A DNA stretch of 19,764 bases from an uncultured Collinsella sp. (GCA_958427975.1 CAUAEH010000035.1:1-19764); one strand, 5' to 3'; counted from the stretch's first letter, positions 5,658 through 14,404 are shown. The notes: generated by a model from the sequence alone, not told the origin. Numbers and translations are program-made.

Positions 5658-7733
5658 TTAGCGTAGATAGGCCTTTGCGTTGCCCAGGCTGTAGGCGATC
5701 GTTGAGCCGTTGTGCAGCAGTGACGAAGTCTGCGGAGTGATCATGCCGGTAATACCCAATGCCAACAGCGCCGAGTTGGTGAGCATCACCTTGGAATACG
5801 AACTCGTCAGACGGTCGATAAGCCCCTGGCTCATGCGGCGTAGACGCACGATTGCAGCCAGATCCGTATCGGTCAGGATGATATCGGCGACCTCCTTGGC
5901 GATGTCGCTTCCGCCACCCATGGCCAGCCCCACGTCGGCCAAACCGAGCGCCGGCGAATCGTTGACGCCGTCGCCCACCATGGCAACGTGGCGCCCCTCG
6001 CCCTTAATGCGCTCCACATACGCGTACTTGTCCTCGGGCAGCAGCTCGGCCTTAAACTCGTCGACACCCGCCTCGCGAGCAATGCGCTCGGCCGTGCGCT
6101 CCGAGTCGCCCGTGAGCATGACCACGTGCTTAACGCCCAACGCATGCAGGTCGGCGATGGCCTCGCGGACCCCGGGCTTAAGCGGGTCCTCGATGCCGAG
6201 CACGCCCACAACGGTGCCATCGACCGCCAGGTACAGCGGCGACAAGCCCTGCATCTGGGACTCGATGCGCTCCTTGATGTCAGATTCGAGCCGTGCGCCC
6301 TCGTCCTCAAATACAAAGTGCGCGGAACCGATGATGGCGCGACGCCCTTCAATGGACGAAGCGATGCCGTGTGCCACGATGTACTCGACGGCGGCATGGC
6401 GCTCGCGGTGCTCGAGCCCGCGCTCGCGTGCCGCATTGACCACGGCGCGTGCCACCGGATGCGGGAAATGCTCCTCCAAGCAAGCGGAAAGGCGCAGGAT
6501 CTCGTCCTCGCTCCAGCCATCGGTCGTGAGCACGCAAGCTAGACGCGGCTGTGCCTCGGTGAGCGTGCCGGTCTTGTCAAAGACAATGGTATCGGCCTTG
6601 GCAAACGACTCAAAGTACTTGGCGCCCTTGACCATCACGCCCATCTTGGCGGCATCGCTCATGGCGGTCATGACGGCGACGGAACCCGTGAGCTTGAGTG
6701 CACACGAGTAGTCGACCATCAGCGCCGCCGAGGTCTTGATGAGGCTACGTGTGGTGAGCGCGACAAGGCCCGCAAGCAGGAAATTCCACGGGACGATCTT
6801 GTTGGCAAGGTCCTCCATATGCGACTGGCCCTCGGACTTGAGCGAGTCGGCCGTCTGCACGAGCGAGACGATTGAGCGCAGTTTGGTTTGCGCCGTATTG
6901 GCGCGCACGCGCACCAAGATGCCACCGTCTTCCACGACGGTACCGGCGAACACGTCGTCGCCCACGCTGCGCTCGACGGCCAGCGGCTCGCCAGTCAGGG
7001 TCGCCTGGTTGACCATAGCACTCCCCTGCTCGACAACACCGTCGATGCAGATGGACATGCCGGTGCGCACGGCGACCAAATCGCCGGGTTCAAGCTCAGT
7101 GGCGGCAACGCTTACCTCGGTGTCGCCGACGACTTTTTGCGCCTTGTCGGGCACATCGAGCAGCGAGTTGATGAGCTCGTTTTCGCTCATGGCGCGGGTG
7201 TAGTCCTCGAGCAGCTCGCCCACGTTGAGCAGGAACATTGTCTGGCCCGCGGTGTCGACATCACGTTTGACGAACGAAATGCCGATGGCCGAAGCGTCGA
7301 GCACAGGAACGGTCAGGCGTGGCTGCGCCAGCTCATGAAGGGCAGCGCGCAAAAATGCCATGTAACCGGCCACGACAAACACCGCACGTAGAGGCGTCGG
7401 CAAGAACCAGCGACGTGCGTAATGGGCACCGACGAGTGTCGCCAGGTCCATAACGAGTTTGTGCTTGCGCGGCTCGAGTTGCATCACGTAGCCCGACTTG
7501 GCATCGGCGATAGCTTGAGCATCGAGTGCGCCTAGGGCGTCGAGCACGCTTGCGCGGCGCGGCTCGTCGTACTCCAGCGCCATCTGGCCAATGCGTCCAT
7601 ACACGCGCACCTTGTGCACGCCATCGATGTCGCCGCCAAGCTTAAGAAGTGCATCGAGATCGCTCTCTGGCACAGGACCCGCCAATTGAAGACGGGTCCT
7701 GCCGGGGATCTCGCTAATAATCGAGAATCTCAT
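5658..7733 (-). CDS. P-type (P1B-like) metal-transporting ATPase
   Basis: Integral-membrane pump of 691 residues, likely exporting a transition metal. The catalytic features are complete: actuator TGEP (247-250), phosphorylation site DKTGT (Asp386), the P1B-specific His-Pro in HFPHPVA (425-426), TGDS (541-544) and GDGVNDSPAL (587-596). The N-terminus (about 1-56, IPGRTRLQLAG) resembles a heavy-metal-associated fold but lacks CxxC. The membrane metal motif is SCALK (343-347) where copper and zinc pumps have CPC, so the metal cannot be assigned; manganese, iron and zinc are all possible. It lies 18 nt downstream of a DUF6110-type gene and shares that gene's palindrome-bearing promoter. The start at 7733 has only a weak AGG upstream, suggesting translational coupling. 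Confidence 0.93.
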   Translation of the reverse strand: MRFSIISEIPGRTRLQLAGPVPESDLDALLKLGGDIDGVHKVRVYGRIGQMALEYDEPRRASVLDALGALDAQAIADAKSGYVMQLEPRKHKLVMDLATLVGAHYARRWFLPTPLRAVFVVAGYMAFLRAALHELAQPRLTVPVLDASAIGISFVKRDVDTAGQTMFLLNVGELLEDYTRAMSENELINSLLDVPDKAQKVVGDTEVSVAATELEPGDLVAVRTGMSICIDGVVEQGSAMVNQATLTGEPLAVERSVGDDVFAGTVVEDGGILVRVRANTAQTKLRSIVSLVQTADSLKSEGQSHMEDLANKIVPWNFLLAGLVALTTRSLIKTSAALMVDYSCALKLTGSVAVMTAMSDAAKMGVMVKGAKYFESFAKADTIVFDKTGTLTEAQPRLACVLTTDGWSEDEILRLSACLEEHFPHPVARAVVNAARERGLEHRERHAAVEYIVAHGIASSIEGRRAIIGSAHFVFEDEGARLESDIKERIESQMQGLSPLYLAVDGTVVGVLGIEDPLKPGVREAIADLHALGVKHVVMLTGDSERTAERIAREAGVDEFKAELLPEDKYAYVERIKGEGRHVAMVGDGVNDSPALGLADVGLAMGGGSDIAKEVADIILTDTDLAAIVRLRRMSQGLIDRLTSSYSKVMLTNSALLALGITGMITPQTSSLLHNGSTIAYSLGNAKAYLR

Positions 7734-7751
7734 AGTTTGTGCCTGGGAGCG

Positions 7752-7997
7752 TTACTCGGCTGCCTCGTCAGCAGCGGCCTCGCTCTGGGTGATGTAGGCA
7801 GCCTCGGCAACCATGTCATCGACATTGGCCTTGGCCTGCTCGACCATGTCCTGGTAGCCGTTCTTGATGCGCATGCCGCACGCGATACCCTGCACGCAGG
7901 CATTCTTGACCGGAGCGCTGGTAAGCAGCTTGATGCCGGCCGTGCCAAGCAGAAAACCGCCACCGACAAGCAGGGTATTAAACGTCGACTTCTTCAT
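7752..7997 (-). CDS. DUF6110-like small membrane-associated protein
   Basis: An 81-residue protein of unknown role. It opens MKKSTFNTLLVGGG and has one hydrophobic glycine-rich segment (about residues 6-26), two cysteines (VKNACVQGIACGMR) and an acidic C-terminal helix (AKANVDDMVAEAAYI). I associate this architecture with DUF6110-type proteins, which commonly sit beside heavy-metal P-type ATPases; that family link is from memory and not checked. The ATG at 7997 is chosen because GGGAGAAG precedes it at proper spacing, whereas the upstream start at 8054 has no such site. It leads the operon with the ATPase, so it may be an accessory subunit or stabiliser of the pump. Confidence 0.8.
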   Translation of the reverse strand: MKKSTFNTLLVGGGFLLGTAGIKLLTSAPVKNACVQGIACGMRIKNGYQDMVEQAKANVDDMVAEAAYITQSEAAADEAAE

Positions 7998-8077
7998 GTT
8001 GCTTCTCCCTTTTGCCGCACAAGCGCGGCATGGTGCCTTAGCACCCGAGTTCATTAGTTTGCTCGAGTACGCTTTTG

Positions 8078-8106
8078 AAAATAGTTTAGTATAACTATTT
8101 GGTCAA
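8078..8106 (-). promoter_or_regulatory. Promoter of the DUF6110/P-type ATPase operon
   Basis: Minus-strand TTGACC (8106-8101), a 17-bp spacer and TATTTT (8083-8078). An alternative -10 is TATACT, inside the spacer, paired with TTAGCC further upstream. Either way the leader before the first ATG is about 75-90 nt. Confidence 0.7.
8079..8100. promoter_or_regulatory. 22-bp palindromic operator in the metal ATPase promoter
   Basis: Perfect 8-bp arms AAATAGTT and AACTATTT around a 6-bp centre, filling the space between the -35 and -10 boxes. A repressor bound here would block RNA polymerase. A metal-sensing DtxR- or Fur-type regulator is a reasonable guess given the pump downstream. Confidence 0.7.
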
Positions 8107-8143
8107 CAATGGCTAACTTTTTGGAAACTATGGGGGTGAACTC

Positions 8144-8176
8144 AATATGACAAAGGGACTGCCCCTTTGTCATATT
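8144..8176. repeat. REP-like hairpin with core ACAAAGG/CCTTTGT
   Basis: Perfect 14-bp arms (8144-8157 and 8163-8176) with loop ACTGC. It lies one base beyond the stop of the ABC gene at 8178. No T-run follows, so it is a poor terminator. The core is shared with the hairpin at 18283-18317. Confidence 0.85.
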
Positions 8177-8177
8177 C

Positions 8178-9935
8178 CTACAGCTGCCAGTCCGCCGCCT
8201 CCTTTTGAAGTGCAACCATGCGGGCGAATTCTCCACCTGCCGCCTTGAGCTGCGCCGGAGCGCCCTGCTCGGCAACCACACCATCCTTGAGCACCACGAT
8301 TTTGTCGGCATTTTCCACCGTACGCATACGGTGGGCAATCACGATAACCGTCTTACCTGCGAGCAGACGGGAGAGCGCCTGCTGCACCACGGTCTCGTTT
8401 TCCACATCCAAGCTCGCCGTCGCCTCGTCCAACAGCACGATGGGCGCATCTTTGAGCAGCGCGCGGGCGATAGAGATGCGCTGGCGCTCGCCGCCGGACA
8501 GCTTGGAGCCGTTCTCTCCGATCATGGTGTCGTAGCCCTGCGGCATGCGGTTCACGAACTCGTCGCAGTTGGCGGCACGCGCGGCCGCAAGCACTTCCTC
8601 ATCGGTGGCATCACGACGCCCGAGGCGGATGTTACCCATCACCGTGTCGTCAAAGAGCAGCACGTCTTGGAACACAATGGCGTAGTCGCGCAGCAGTACC
8701 TCGGGATCCACGCTCGCAACATCCACACCGCCCACGGTAACCTTGCCCGCGGTGGCATCCCAAAAGCGCGCGGCCAGGCGGCTCACCGTAGACTTGCCAG
8801 AGCCCGAAGGACCGACTAGTGCCGTGACCTCGCCTTCCTTGGCGGTAAAGCTCGCATCGGTAAGAACTTTCTCGCCGGCGCGTCCGTCCTCGCCCGCACC
8901 ATAGCCAAATGCCACGTGATCGAACACCACATCGTGGCCCGCGGGCTCAAATTTCTCGCTGCCCCGCGCCACAGGCTCTTCCATGATGGAACGCATGCGT
9001 TTGGCAGACGACTCGGCGGCAAACAACTCGGACATTAACATTAACGCCTGGTCAAAGGGCGCATAGATACGGCTCACCATAAGCAGGAAAGCGAACAGCA
9101 CCAAAAAGTCGACCTGCCCGGAGGCGACCACCGCGGCACCCGTGACCAGCGTGGTGGCAATGCCCAGACGCAGGATGGCAAAGGCGGAGTTGACCAAAAG
9201 CCCGTTAGCGAGCTCGCCCTTGGTGGTCTCGCGCTCCTCGGCATCGATCACGGCGTTGAGCCCCTCAAGATAATGGGCCTCCTGGTTGGTGGCGCGGATC
9301 TCACGAACACAGTCGAGCGTCTCTTGAATTGCCTCGGTAACCTTGACCTTCTCGGCGCGCACGCGATCGAACACCGGAGTCATGGGGCCGCGTGTTAGAT
9401 ACAGCACGGCAAAGGCCACGGGAACGCTCCAAAACGCCGCAATCGCCAGTTGCCAGCAAAAGAACAGCGACGCCACGAACACAATGGTACTTGCGATGAT
9501 GGCACCCCAAAGCTCTCCCAGCACGTGGCTGTAGGCGTGCTCCATGGCCTGGACGTCGCCCATGATGGTCTCGGTTAAATCGGCCAGATCACGACGACCA
9601 AAAAACGACAGCGGCAGTTTGCGCAAGCGCTCGGCGATCTCCATGCGCTGCTTGCCGCACTCCTCGTAAAAGATGCAGTAGGTGTAGTAATACTGCTGCC
9701 AGTTAGAGGCAAAGAGCAACACGAAAAAGACCAGGAGGCCACCCACGATCGGCAGGGCATCCGGCAGGTCAGCCCCACTGGCGAGATGCTCGACAAAGCC
9801 GGCCATAGCCAGGAATAAAAAGCCCATGCCGGCCATGGTAATGAGATTGGTGAGCGTGGTCCAGAAAATGCCGCGTTTTACGCCGGCGACGCCTTTATCG
9901 GATAGGAAATACTTCTTTTGGAATGAGGCGAACAT
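8178..9935 (-). CDS. ABC transporter half-molecule (membrane plus ATPase domains), second subunit
   Basis: A 585-residue half-transporter with a six-helix membrane domain (about 20-310) fused to an ATPase domain (about 335-585). Walker A is GPSGSGKST (375-383), the signature is LSGGERQR (479-486), Walker B is IVLLDEAT (499-506) followed by a canonical ASLD D-loop, and the switch His is His535. The ATG at 9935 directly abuts the TAA of the upstream gene (TAAATG), so the two subunits are made together and should pair as a heterodimer. The substrate is unknown. An exporter is the default reading. A siderophore-importer role like YbtP/YbtQ is an alternative suggested by the divergent AraC-type regulator. 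Confidence 0.95.
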   Translation of the reverse strand: MFASFQKKYFLSDKGVAGVKRGIFWTTLTNLITMAGMGFLFLAMAGFVEHLASGADLPDALPIVGGLLVFFVLLFASNWQQYYYTYCIFYEECGKQRMEIAERLRKLPLSFFGRRDLADLTETIMGDVQAMEHAYSHVLGELWGAIIASTIVFVASLFFCWQLAIAAFWSVPVAFAVLYLTRGPMTPVFDRVRAEKVKVTEAIQETLDCVREIRATNQEAHYLEGLNAVIDAEERETTKGELANGLLVNSAFAILRLGIATTLVTGAAVVASGQVDFLVLFAFLLMVSRIYAPFDQALMLMSELFAAESSAKRMRSIMEEPVARGSEKFEPAGHDVVFDHVAFGYGAGEDGRAGEKVLTDASFTAKEGEVTALVGPSGSGKSTVSRLAARFWDATAGKVTVGGVDVASVDPEVLLRDYAIVFQDVLLFDDTVMGNIRLGRRDATDEEVLAAARAANCDEFVNRMPQGYDTMIGENGSKLSGGERQRISIARALLKDAPIVLLDEATASLDVENETVVQQALSRLLAGKTVIVIAHRMRTVENADKIVVLKDGVVAEQGAPAQLKAAGGEFARMVALQKEAADWQL

Positions 9936-11762
9936 TTAGGCCTCGCCTCCCTTCGTGACGGCGGCATCCGCGGTCGCAGCAGTAATCTTCCAGCTCGCGG
10001 CCTGCTCGTACTCGGCCCACATCTTGGCATACATACCCTCTTGGGACAGCAACTCGGCATGGGTACCCGACTCCTGCACGCTGCCCTGGTTGAGCACCAC
10101 GATTTGGTCTGCGCCCACTACAGTCGAGAGTCGGTGCGCAATCATAATGACCGTGCGACCCGCCGCCAGCTTGCTAAAGGCGCGCTGGATGAGCGCCTCG
10201 TTCTCGGGATCGGCAAACGCTGTGGCCTCATCGAGCACCACGATAGGCGCGTCTTTAAGGATCGCGCGGGCGAGCGCCACGCGCTGGACCTCGCCGCCCG
10301 AAAGATATGCTCCGCCGGCACCGAGCATGGTATTGATGCCCTGCGGGAGCTTGGCCACAATGTCGTCGCACTGAGCCGCGGAGAGGGCCGCACGCACTTC
10401 GTCGTCAGTGGCCGTAGGCTTGGAGGCGCGTACGTTGTCGGCAAGTGTTTGCCGGAACAGCTGGTTGGTCTGGAACACGAAGGCGACCTGGTCCATAAGC
10501 TCGTGAGGATCCATGTCGCGAACGTCCACACCGCCTACGAGCACTCGACCCGAGGAGACGTCCCAAAAACGCGGGATCAGGCTTGCGCAGGTTGACTTAC
10601 CACCACCCGAGGGACCCACCAGGGCGAGGGTGCTACCAGCGGGAACGCTGAAACTCACATGGCTAACGGCAGGTGCTTCGGCACCCTCGTACGTAAAGCT
10701 CACGTCCTCAAATCGCACGTCGCCGCCGGCAGGGTGCTTGGGTTGGGCGGGCACGGAGAGCTGCTTGGAATCCATGACGCTTCGAATACGAGCCAGCGAA
10801 TCGGCACTCATCTGAGAGGCCTCGCCCACAAACATGAGCTTGGTCATGGCCGTCGGCACCACGGCCGAAAATATCGCGTAAAACGTGAAGTTTGCCATAA
10901 AATGCGCGAAGTCCGTCTCGCCCGGCGCCAACAGCAACGCCACGGGCAGCAGGAATGCCACAAGACCATTGAGCGCGGTAAGGTTGAGTACCTGCGGACC
11001 TCGGCAGAACGTGCCCGCATAGCTTTGTGCCATGTCGGCGTATTCGGCGATCGCATCGTGGAAAGCCTTAAAGGAGTAGACCGTCTGCTGAAACACCTTG
11101 ACCACGGGGATGCCGCGTACGTATTCGGTGCCGGTCTTGTTCATCTTGACCAGCGCTCCCATGTAGGCCTTCATGAACTCGGCGCCTTTGCCGCCCATCA
11201 TGGTGGCCATGGCGCCAAGCGAAACGACGACCGAGATAAGGCATGCCACCCCCAAACGCCAATCGAGGGCGAAAAGCAGCACGAGCAAGCCCACGACCAT
11301 GGCAGTGGCGCCGGCGATATCGGGCAGCATGTGCGCGAGCAGGGTCTCGGTGGAGGCGGCGCATCCGTCTACAATACGGCGCAGCTCACCGGTGGCGTGC
11401 GTGTCAAAGTAGCCAAGCGGCAGCTTAAGCAGGTGTTCGCTCGTAGTCTTGCGGATATTGGACGCGCAGCGAAACGCAGACAGGTGCGTGCACATGAGCC
11501 CCACGAAATAAACTACGATGCTTGCCAGGGCAAAACCAACGGCCCACCAGCCATACATCGCGATATCGGTGGCTTCGCTCCAGTTGGGCGCCACAGCGAT
11601 AAGGTCTCGCGCGACAAACCAGATGCAGACGTACGGGCCAAAGCTCAGCAGCTGTGAGAGCGCCGAGAGCGCCATGCCCAAATACGTTAGGAATTTGCGG
11701 TCACCGGCATACACGAGCAACTCGCCGATGCCTCCACCCTCCCTTTTTGATTCCTTTGCCAT
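9936..11762 (-). CDS. ABC transporter half-molecule (membrane plus ATPase domains), first subunit
   Basis: A 608-residue half-transporter, first gene of the pair. The membrane domain spans about 25-325 and the ATPase domain about 348-590. Walker A is GPSGGGKST (383-391), the signature is LSGGEVQR (487-494), Walker B is IVVLDEAT (507-514) and the switch His is His543. The D-loop reads AFADPENE instead of the usual ALD/SLD, so this subunit differs from its partner at the dimer interface. AAGGA precedes the ATG at 11762. The gene diverges from an AraC-family regulator across a 114-bp spacer that holds a short palindrome, so regulation by that protein is likely. Confidence 0.95.
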   Translation of the reverse strand: MAKESKREGGGIGELLVYAGDRKFLTYLGMALSALSQLLSFGPYVCIWFVARDLIAVAPNWSEATDIAMYGWWAVGFALASIVVYFVGLMCTHLSAFRCASNIRKTTSEHLLKLPLGYFDTHATGELRRIVDGCAASTETLLAHMLPDIAGATAMVVGLLVLLFALDWRLGVACLISVVVSLGAMATMMGGKGAEFMKAYMGALVKMNKTGTEYVRGIPVVKVFQQTVYSFKAFHDAIAEYADMAQSYAGTFCRGPQVLNLTALNGLVAFLLPVALLLAPGETDFAHFMANFTFYAIFSAVVPTAMTKLMFVGEASQMSADSLARIRSVMDSKQLSVPAQPKHPAGGDVRFEDVSFTYEGAEAPAVSHVSFSVPAGSTLALVGPSGGGKSTCASLIPRFWDVSSGRVLVGGVDVRDMDPHELMDQVAFVFQTNQLFRQTLADNVRASKPTATDDEVRAALSAAQCDDIVAKLPQGINTMLGAGGAYLSGGEVQRVALARAILKDAPIVVLDEATAFADPENEALIQRAFSKLAAGRTVIMIAHRLSTVVGADQIVVLNQGSVQESGTHAELLSQEGMYAKMWAEYEQAASWKITAATADAAVTKGGEA

Positions 11763-11815
11763 GAGATTCCTTTCTAACGGCTTGAGAGTTAACCGTATTC
11801 AACTTATCATTGATG

Positions 11816-11833
11816 TGTTAGCCATGGCTCACA
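11816..11833. promoter_or_regulatory. Palindrome in the divergent ABC/AraC intergenic region
   Basis: An 18-bp near-palindrome with one mismatched pair, centred on AGCCATGGCT, lies between the two divergent starts. It is a candidate regulator-binding site. I could not place clear -35/-10 boxes for either gene. Confidence 0.4.
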
Positions 11834-11876
11834 ATCAAGCCAGGCGTGGACGTTTCTGCAAAGGAAGGGGACGCTT

Positions 11877-12881
11877 TTGCAAATACGGCGGGCAGCGACC
11901 GACATAACCGAGCTCTACGCACCGCAATTTGAGCAGTTTGGCCTGGAGCTTTCCGGCAAGGGCGCTGTCTTTACCGGCGAGGTGGCAAACGATCGGGCGC
12001 ACGGCCGCGCATGGATCATGCCCCTCTCCCCCACCTGCATCGTCATGGAGCATTTCATCACCCCGACGCACGATATGTACCTGGCCGAATACACACCCGA
12101 GCCATACGCCTGCGTGAGCGAAGTCAGCGCGCCCACACTTACATGCATGCCCGAGGCTGGCATAACGCCCGCGAACCTCAAACCATTGCATGGACCGTGG
12201 CCAAACAATGCCGTTTGCAGCTTTATCCAAGATAGCTGTGGCGAGGAATTAAGCCCGCTGTTTGCGGGGGAGCTTTATCACTCGCGCTCGGTGCTCTTTT
12301 TGCCTGGATATTTTGACGAACTGGAGCACCGCTATCCCACCGAGTTCGCGGGAACCTTTGAGGCGTTTGCCGAGCCATGGCACGAGGAGGCGACGTCTGC
12401 CATCTGCCACACGCTGCGTCGGATTAACGAGGACCGCGCCCGCACCGTAGGCGGACACGTCTATATGCAGGGCATCGTGGAGACCATGGTCGCGGAGCTC
12501 GCCTGTTCGCGCGCGGCCCACAAACAGGCGCGGCAGGCGGCAGACACACGCGTCAGCATAACCATTGCCGAAGAAGCAACGGCAATGATTGAGCGGGCGC
12601 TCGACAAAGGCAGACGTGTGGGTGTCAACGAGGTGGCCGAGAGGCTCTACACAAGCCGCTCCAAACTATGCGCCACCTTTAAGGCCCAAACCGGCGAGTC
12701 CCTGGGCGCCTACATTCGCAGACGCCGCATGGAGCGAGCACAGGACCTTTTGGCAGATAGCTCGCTCACGATAGCACAGGTGGCAGAGCGTCTAGGCTAC
12801 CCTCAGCAGGCCGCCTTCGCCCAAGCCTTCAAGCAACACACCGGCATGACACCCACGGCTTGGCGAAGCAAGCATCGCTAA
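11877..12881 (+). CDS. AraC-family transcriptional regulator
   Basis: Cytoplasmic DNA-binding protein of 334 residues. The C-terminal 90 or so residues form the double helix-turn-helix of the AraC family: the first in GVNEVAERLYTSRSKLCATF, then the linker GESLGAYIRRRRMERAQDLL, then the second in LTIAQVAERLGYPQQAAFAQAF and the closing TGMTPTAWR. The N-terminal region of about 235 residues carries no domain I can name and would be the effector-sensing part. The start is TTG at 11877, supported by AAGGAAGGGG just upstream; no in-frame ATG or GTG lies near. It diverges from the two ABC half-transporter genes and is the best candidate for their regulator. Confidence 0.9.
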   Translation: MQIRRAATDITELYAPQFEQFGLELSGKGAVFTGEVANDRAHGRAWIMPLSPTCIVMEHFITPTHDMYLAEYTPEPYACVSEVSAPTLTCMPEAGITPANLKPLHGPWPNNAVCSFIQDSCGEELSPLFAGELYHSRSVLFLPGYFDELEHRYPTEFAGTFEAFAEPWHEEATSAICHTLRRINEDRARTVGGHVYMQGIVETMVAELACSRAAHKQARQAADTRVSITIAEEATAMIERALDKGRRVGVNEVAERLYTSRSKLCATFKAQTGESLGAYIRRRRMERAQDLLADSSLTIAQVAERLGYPQQAAFAQAFKQHTGMTPTAWRSKHR

Positions 12882-12945
12882 GGCCCAAGCTCCCTGGCCC
12901 TAACGGAGCGATTAATTAGCCGCCGCCCGTCAGCTCACCCAGGAT

Positions 12946-14310
12946 CTAAACGTCAAGATGTGCACAATCAAGCGCCTTTTTGATAAGAGGGACAGATCGA
13001 TCAGCCAAATACAACGGAATGTTGAGCACCCCGTCGTCGAGCTTTAGGTTCTTAAGTGAGTAGCGGACCCTCAATGGAGTCGTCTCCGCATGCTTGTCGG
13101 CATAGTACTTAAGGCTCTTGGAATGAACGGCCTCTCCCGATTTGACCTCGACGGGAACGATTTCGTTTCCGACTTGAATCAAAAAATCGACTTCGTGCTT
13201 CGGTTTCTCGTTTGTCCAATAACGCGGAGCAGCATCTAACTGTGAAAGTAATGCCTGAAGCACATAGTTCTCGGCGAACGAACCTTTGAACTCCGAAAAT
13301 AGCGCATCCGAGATGGCAAAAGCGGACGCATCCAGCCTTGCCATGCGGCGCAGCAAGCCGACATCAAGACAGTAGACTTTAAATGCCTTGAGGTCATCGT
13401 ACGCAGAGAGCGGCACACCACCGGCAGCATTAAGGCGAACCACCGTGATGAGCCCAGCATCGGCAAGCCATTCCAGAGCATCCTCGTATTCTCGAGCACG
13501 AGCCCCCTCGCGCACCGCACCCCAAACGAACTTTTTGTTCTCGCGCGCCAACTGAGCTGGAATCGAGTTCCATATTTGCGAAAGCTTGGCGAACTGCGCA
13601 CGGCCACCATGCTTGGCAAAATCGCGCTCGTAGGAATCCAAGAGATCAGACAACACCTTATCGACCTGAACGATATCGCCCGTCTCCGCCCACCGGCCAA
13701 GAGCCTCTGGCATGCCGCCGCATGCAAAATAACGACGAAGATGCTCGACGAGACGGACATGGAAGAAATCGGGCACTGTCTCGATCTGATCCAGGCCGCC
13801 AAGGTATTCGTCGTAGTTTGCAGCGCCCTCGGCTTTCAGAAACTCGGAAAAGCTCATGGGGCGCATCTCCATGAACTCGACCTTTCCCACCGGAAAAGCG
13901 CTGGTCTCACGGGACAAGCGAACGCCCAACAAAGACCCTGCGCATGCGACGTGATACTCGGGGGCCTCGTCACAGAAGTATTTAAGGGCGCCGACTGCAG
14001 AAGGACAATCCTGGATCTCATCAATAATAAGCAGCGTTTCGCCGGGATCGATAGGCTGTCCAAGTGCCAGGGAAAGATTTGAGATGATCCGTCGAGGATC
14101 GCGCGTACCTTCGAAAAACTGAGCGTACTCGCTCTGTACCCCAGGTGACGGCTCCTCGAGCGTCAGATACAGAAAATTGCGGTATGAGGTTCGTCCGAAC
14201 TCCTTAAGCGCCCATGTCTTTCCAACCTGGCGCGCCCCCTTAAGAATAAGCGGCTTACGATATTCCGACGCTTTCCAAGCGTTAAGCTTGGCAATGATAT
14301 CTCGCTGCAT
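12946..14310 (-). CDS. AAA_14/DUF4143 ATPase
   Basis: A 454-residue protein of the widespread ATPase family with an N-terminal AAA_14 domain and a C-terminal DUF4143 domain; its cellular role is unknown. Walker A is GARQVGKT (25-32) and Walker B is LLIIDEIQ (93-100), with CAGSLLG at 123-129 as the likely sensor strand. The C-terminus holds a PD-(D/E)XK-like signature: EVDFLI (373-378) and PVEVKSG (386-392). The ATG at 14310 has GGGAGG seven bases upstream. Such genes are often accessory and patchily distributed. The coding sequence looks less GC-rich than its neighbours, which fits acquisition by transfer, though I have not computed this. A large near-palindrome lies just upstream. Confidence 0.93.
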   Translation of the reverse strand: MQRDIIAKLNAWKASEYRKPLILKGARQVGKTWALKEFGRTSYRNFLYLTLEEPSPGVQSEYAQFFEGTRDPRRIISNLSLALGQPIDPGETLLIIDEIQDCPSAVGALKYFCDEAPEYHVACAGSLLGVRLSRETSAFPVGKVEFMEMRPMSFSEFLKAEGAANYDEYLGGLDQIETVPDFFHVRLVEHLRRYFACGGMPEALGRWAETGDIVQVDKVLSDLLDSYERDFAKHGGRAQFAKLSQIWNSIPAQLARENKKFVWGAVREGARAREYEDALEWLADAGLITVVRLNAAGGVPLSAYDDLKAFKVYCLDVGLLRRMARLDASAFAISDALFSEFKGSFAENYVLQALLSQLDAAPRYWTNEKPKHEVDFLIQVGNEIVPVEVKSGEAVHSKSLKYYADKHAETTPLRVRYSLKNLKLDDGVLNIPLYLADRSVPLIKKALDCAHLDV

Positions 14311-14329
14311 GACCGAACCTCCCGCAAAG

Positions 14330-14404
14330 AAACTTCCGTAAACGTGATATTTCCCACATTTTACCCTAGGTAAAACGTGACATTTATCACATTTACGGAA
14401 GTTT
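14330..14404. repeat. 75-nt near-palindrome upstream of the AAA_14 ATPase
   Basis: Two 36-nt arms (14330-14365 and 14369-14404) match at 30 of 36 positions around the 3-nt centre CTA. The outer 13 bases (AAACTTCCGTAAA) are perfect. Within it are two GTGA-type half-palindromes, GTGATATTTCCCAC (14344-14357) and GTGACATTTATCAC (14377-14390), with starts 33 bp apart, about three helical turns. It begins 19 bp upstream of the ATPase ATG, so it covers the promoter region and is a candidate operator. As RNA it would form a long hairpin. Confidence 0.88.

Noticed and set aside
8144..8176. Hairpin as the terminator of the ABC operon
   Set aside because: No T-run follows on the minus strand, and the related copy at 18283-18317 also lacks one, so a repeat element is the better call, although it may still slow or protect transcripts.
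8054..8338. Small minus-strand frame overlapping the end of the ABC gene
   Set aside because: It is out of frame within the ATPase domain coding sequence, and its tail covers the palindromic promoter.
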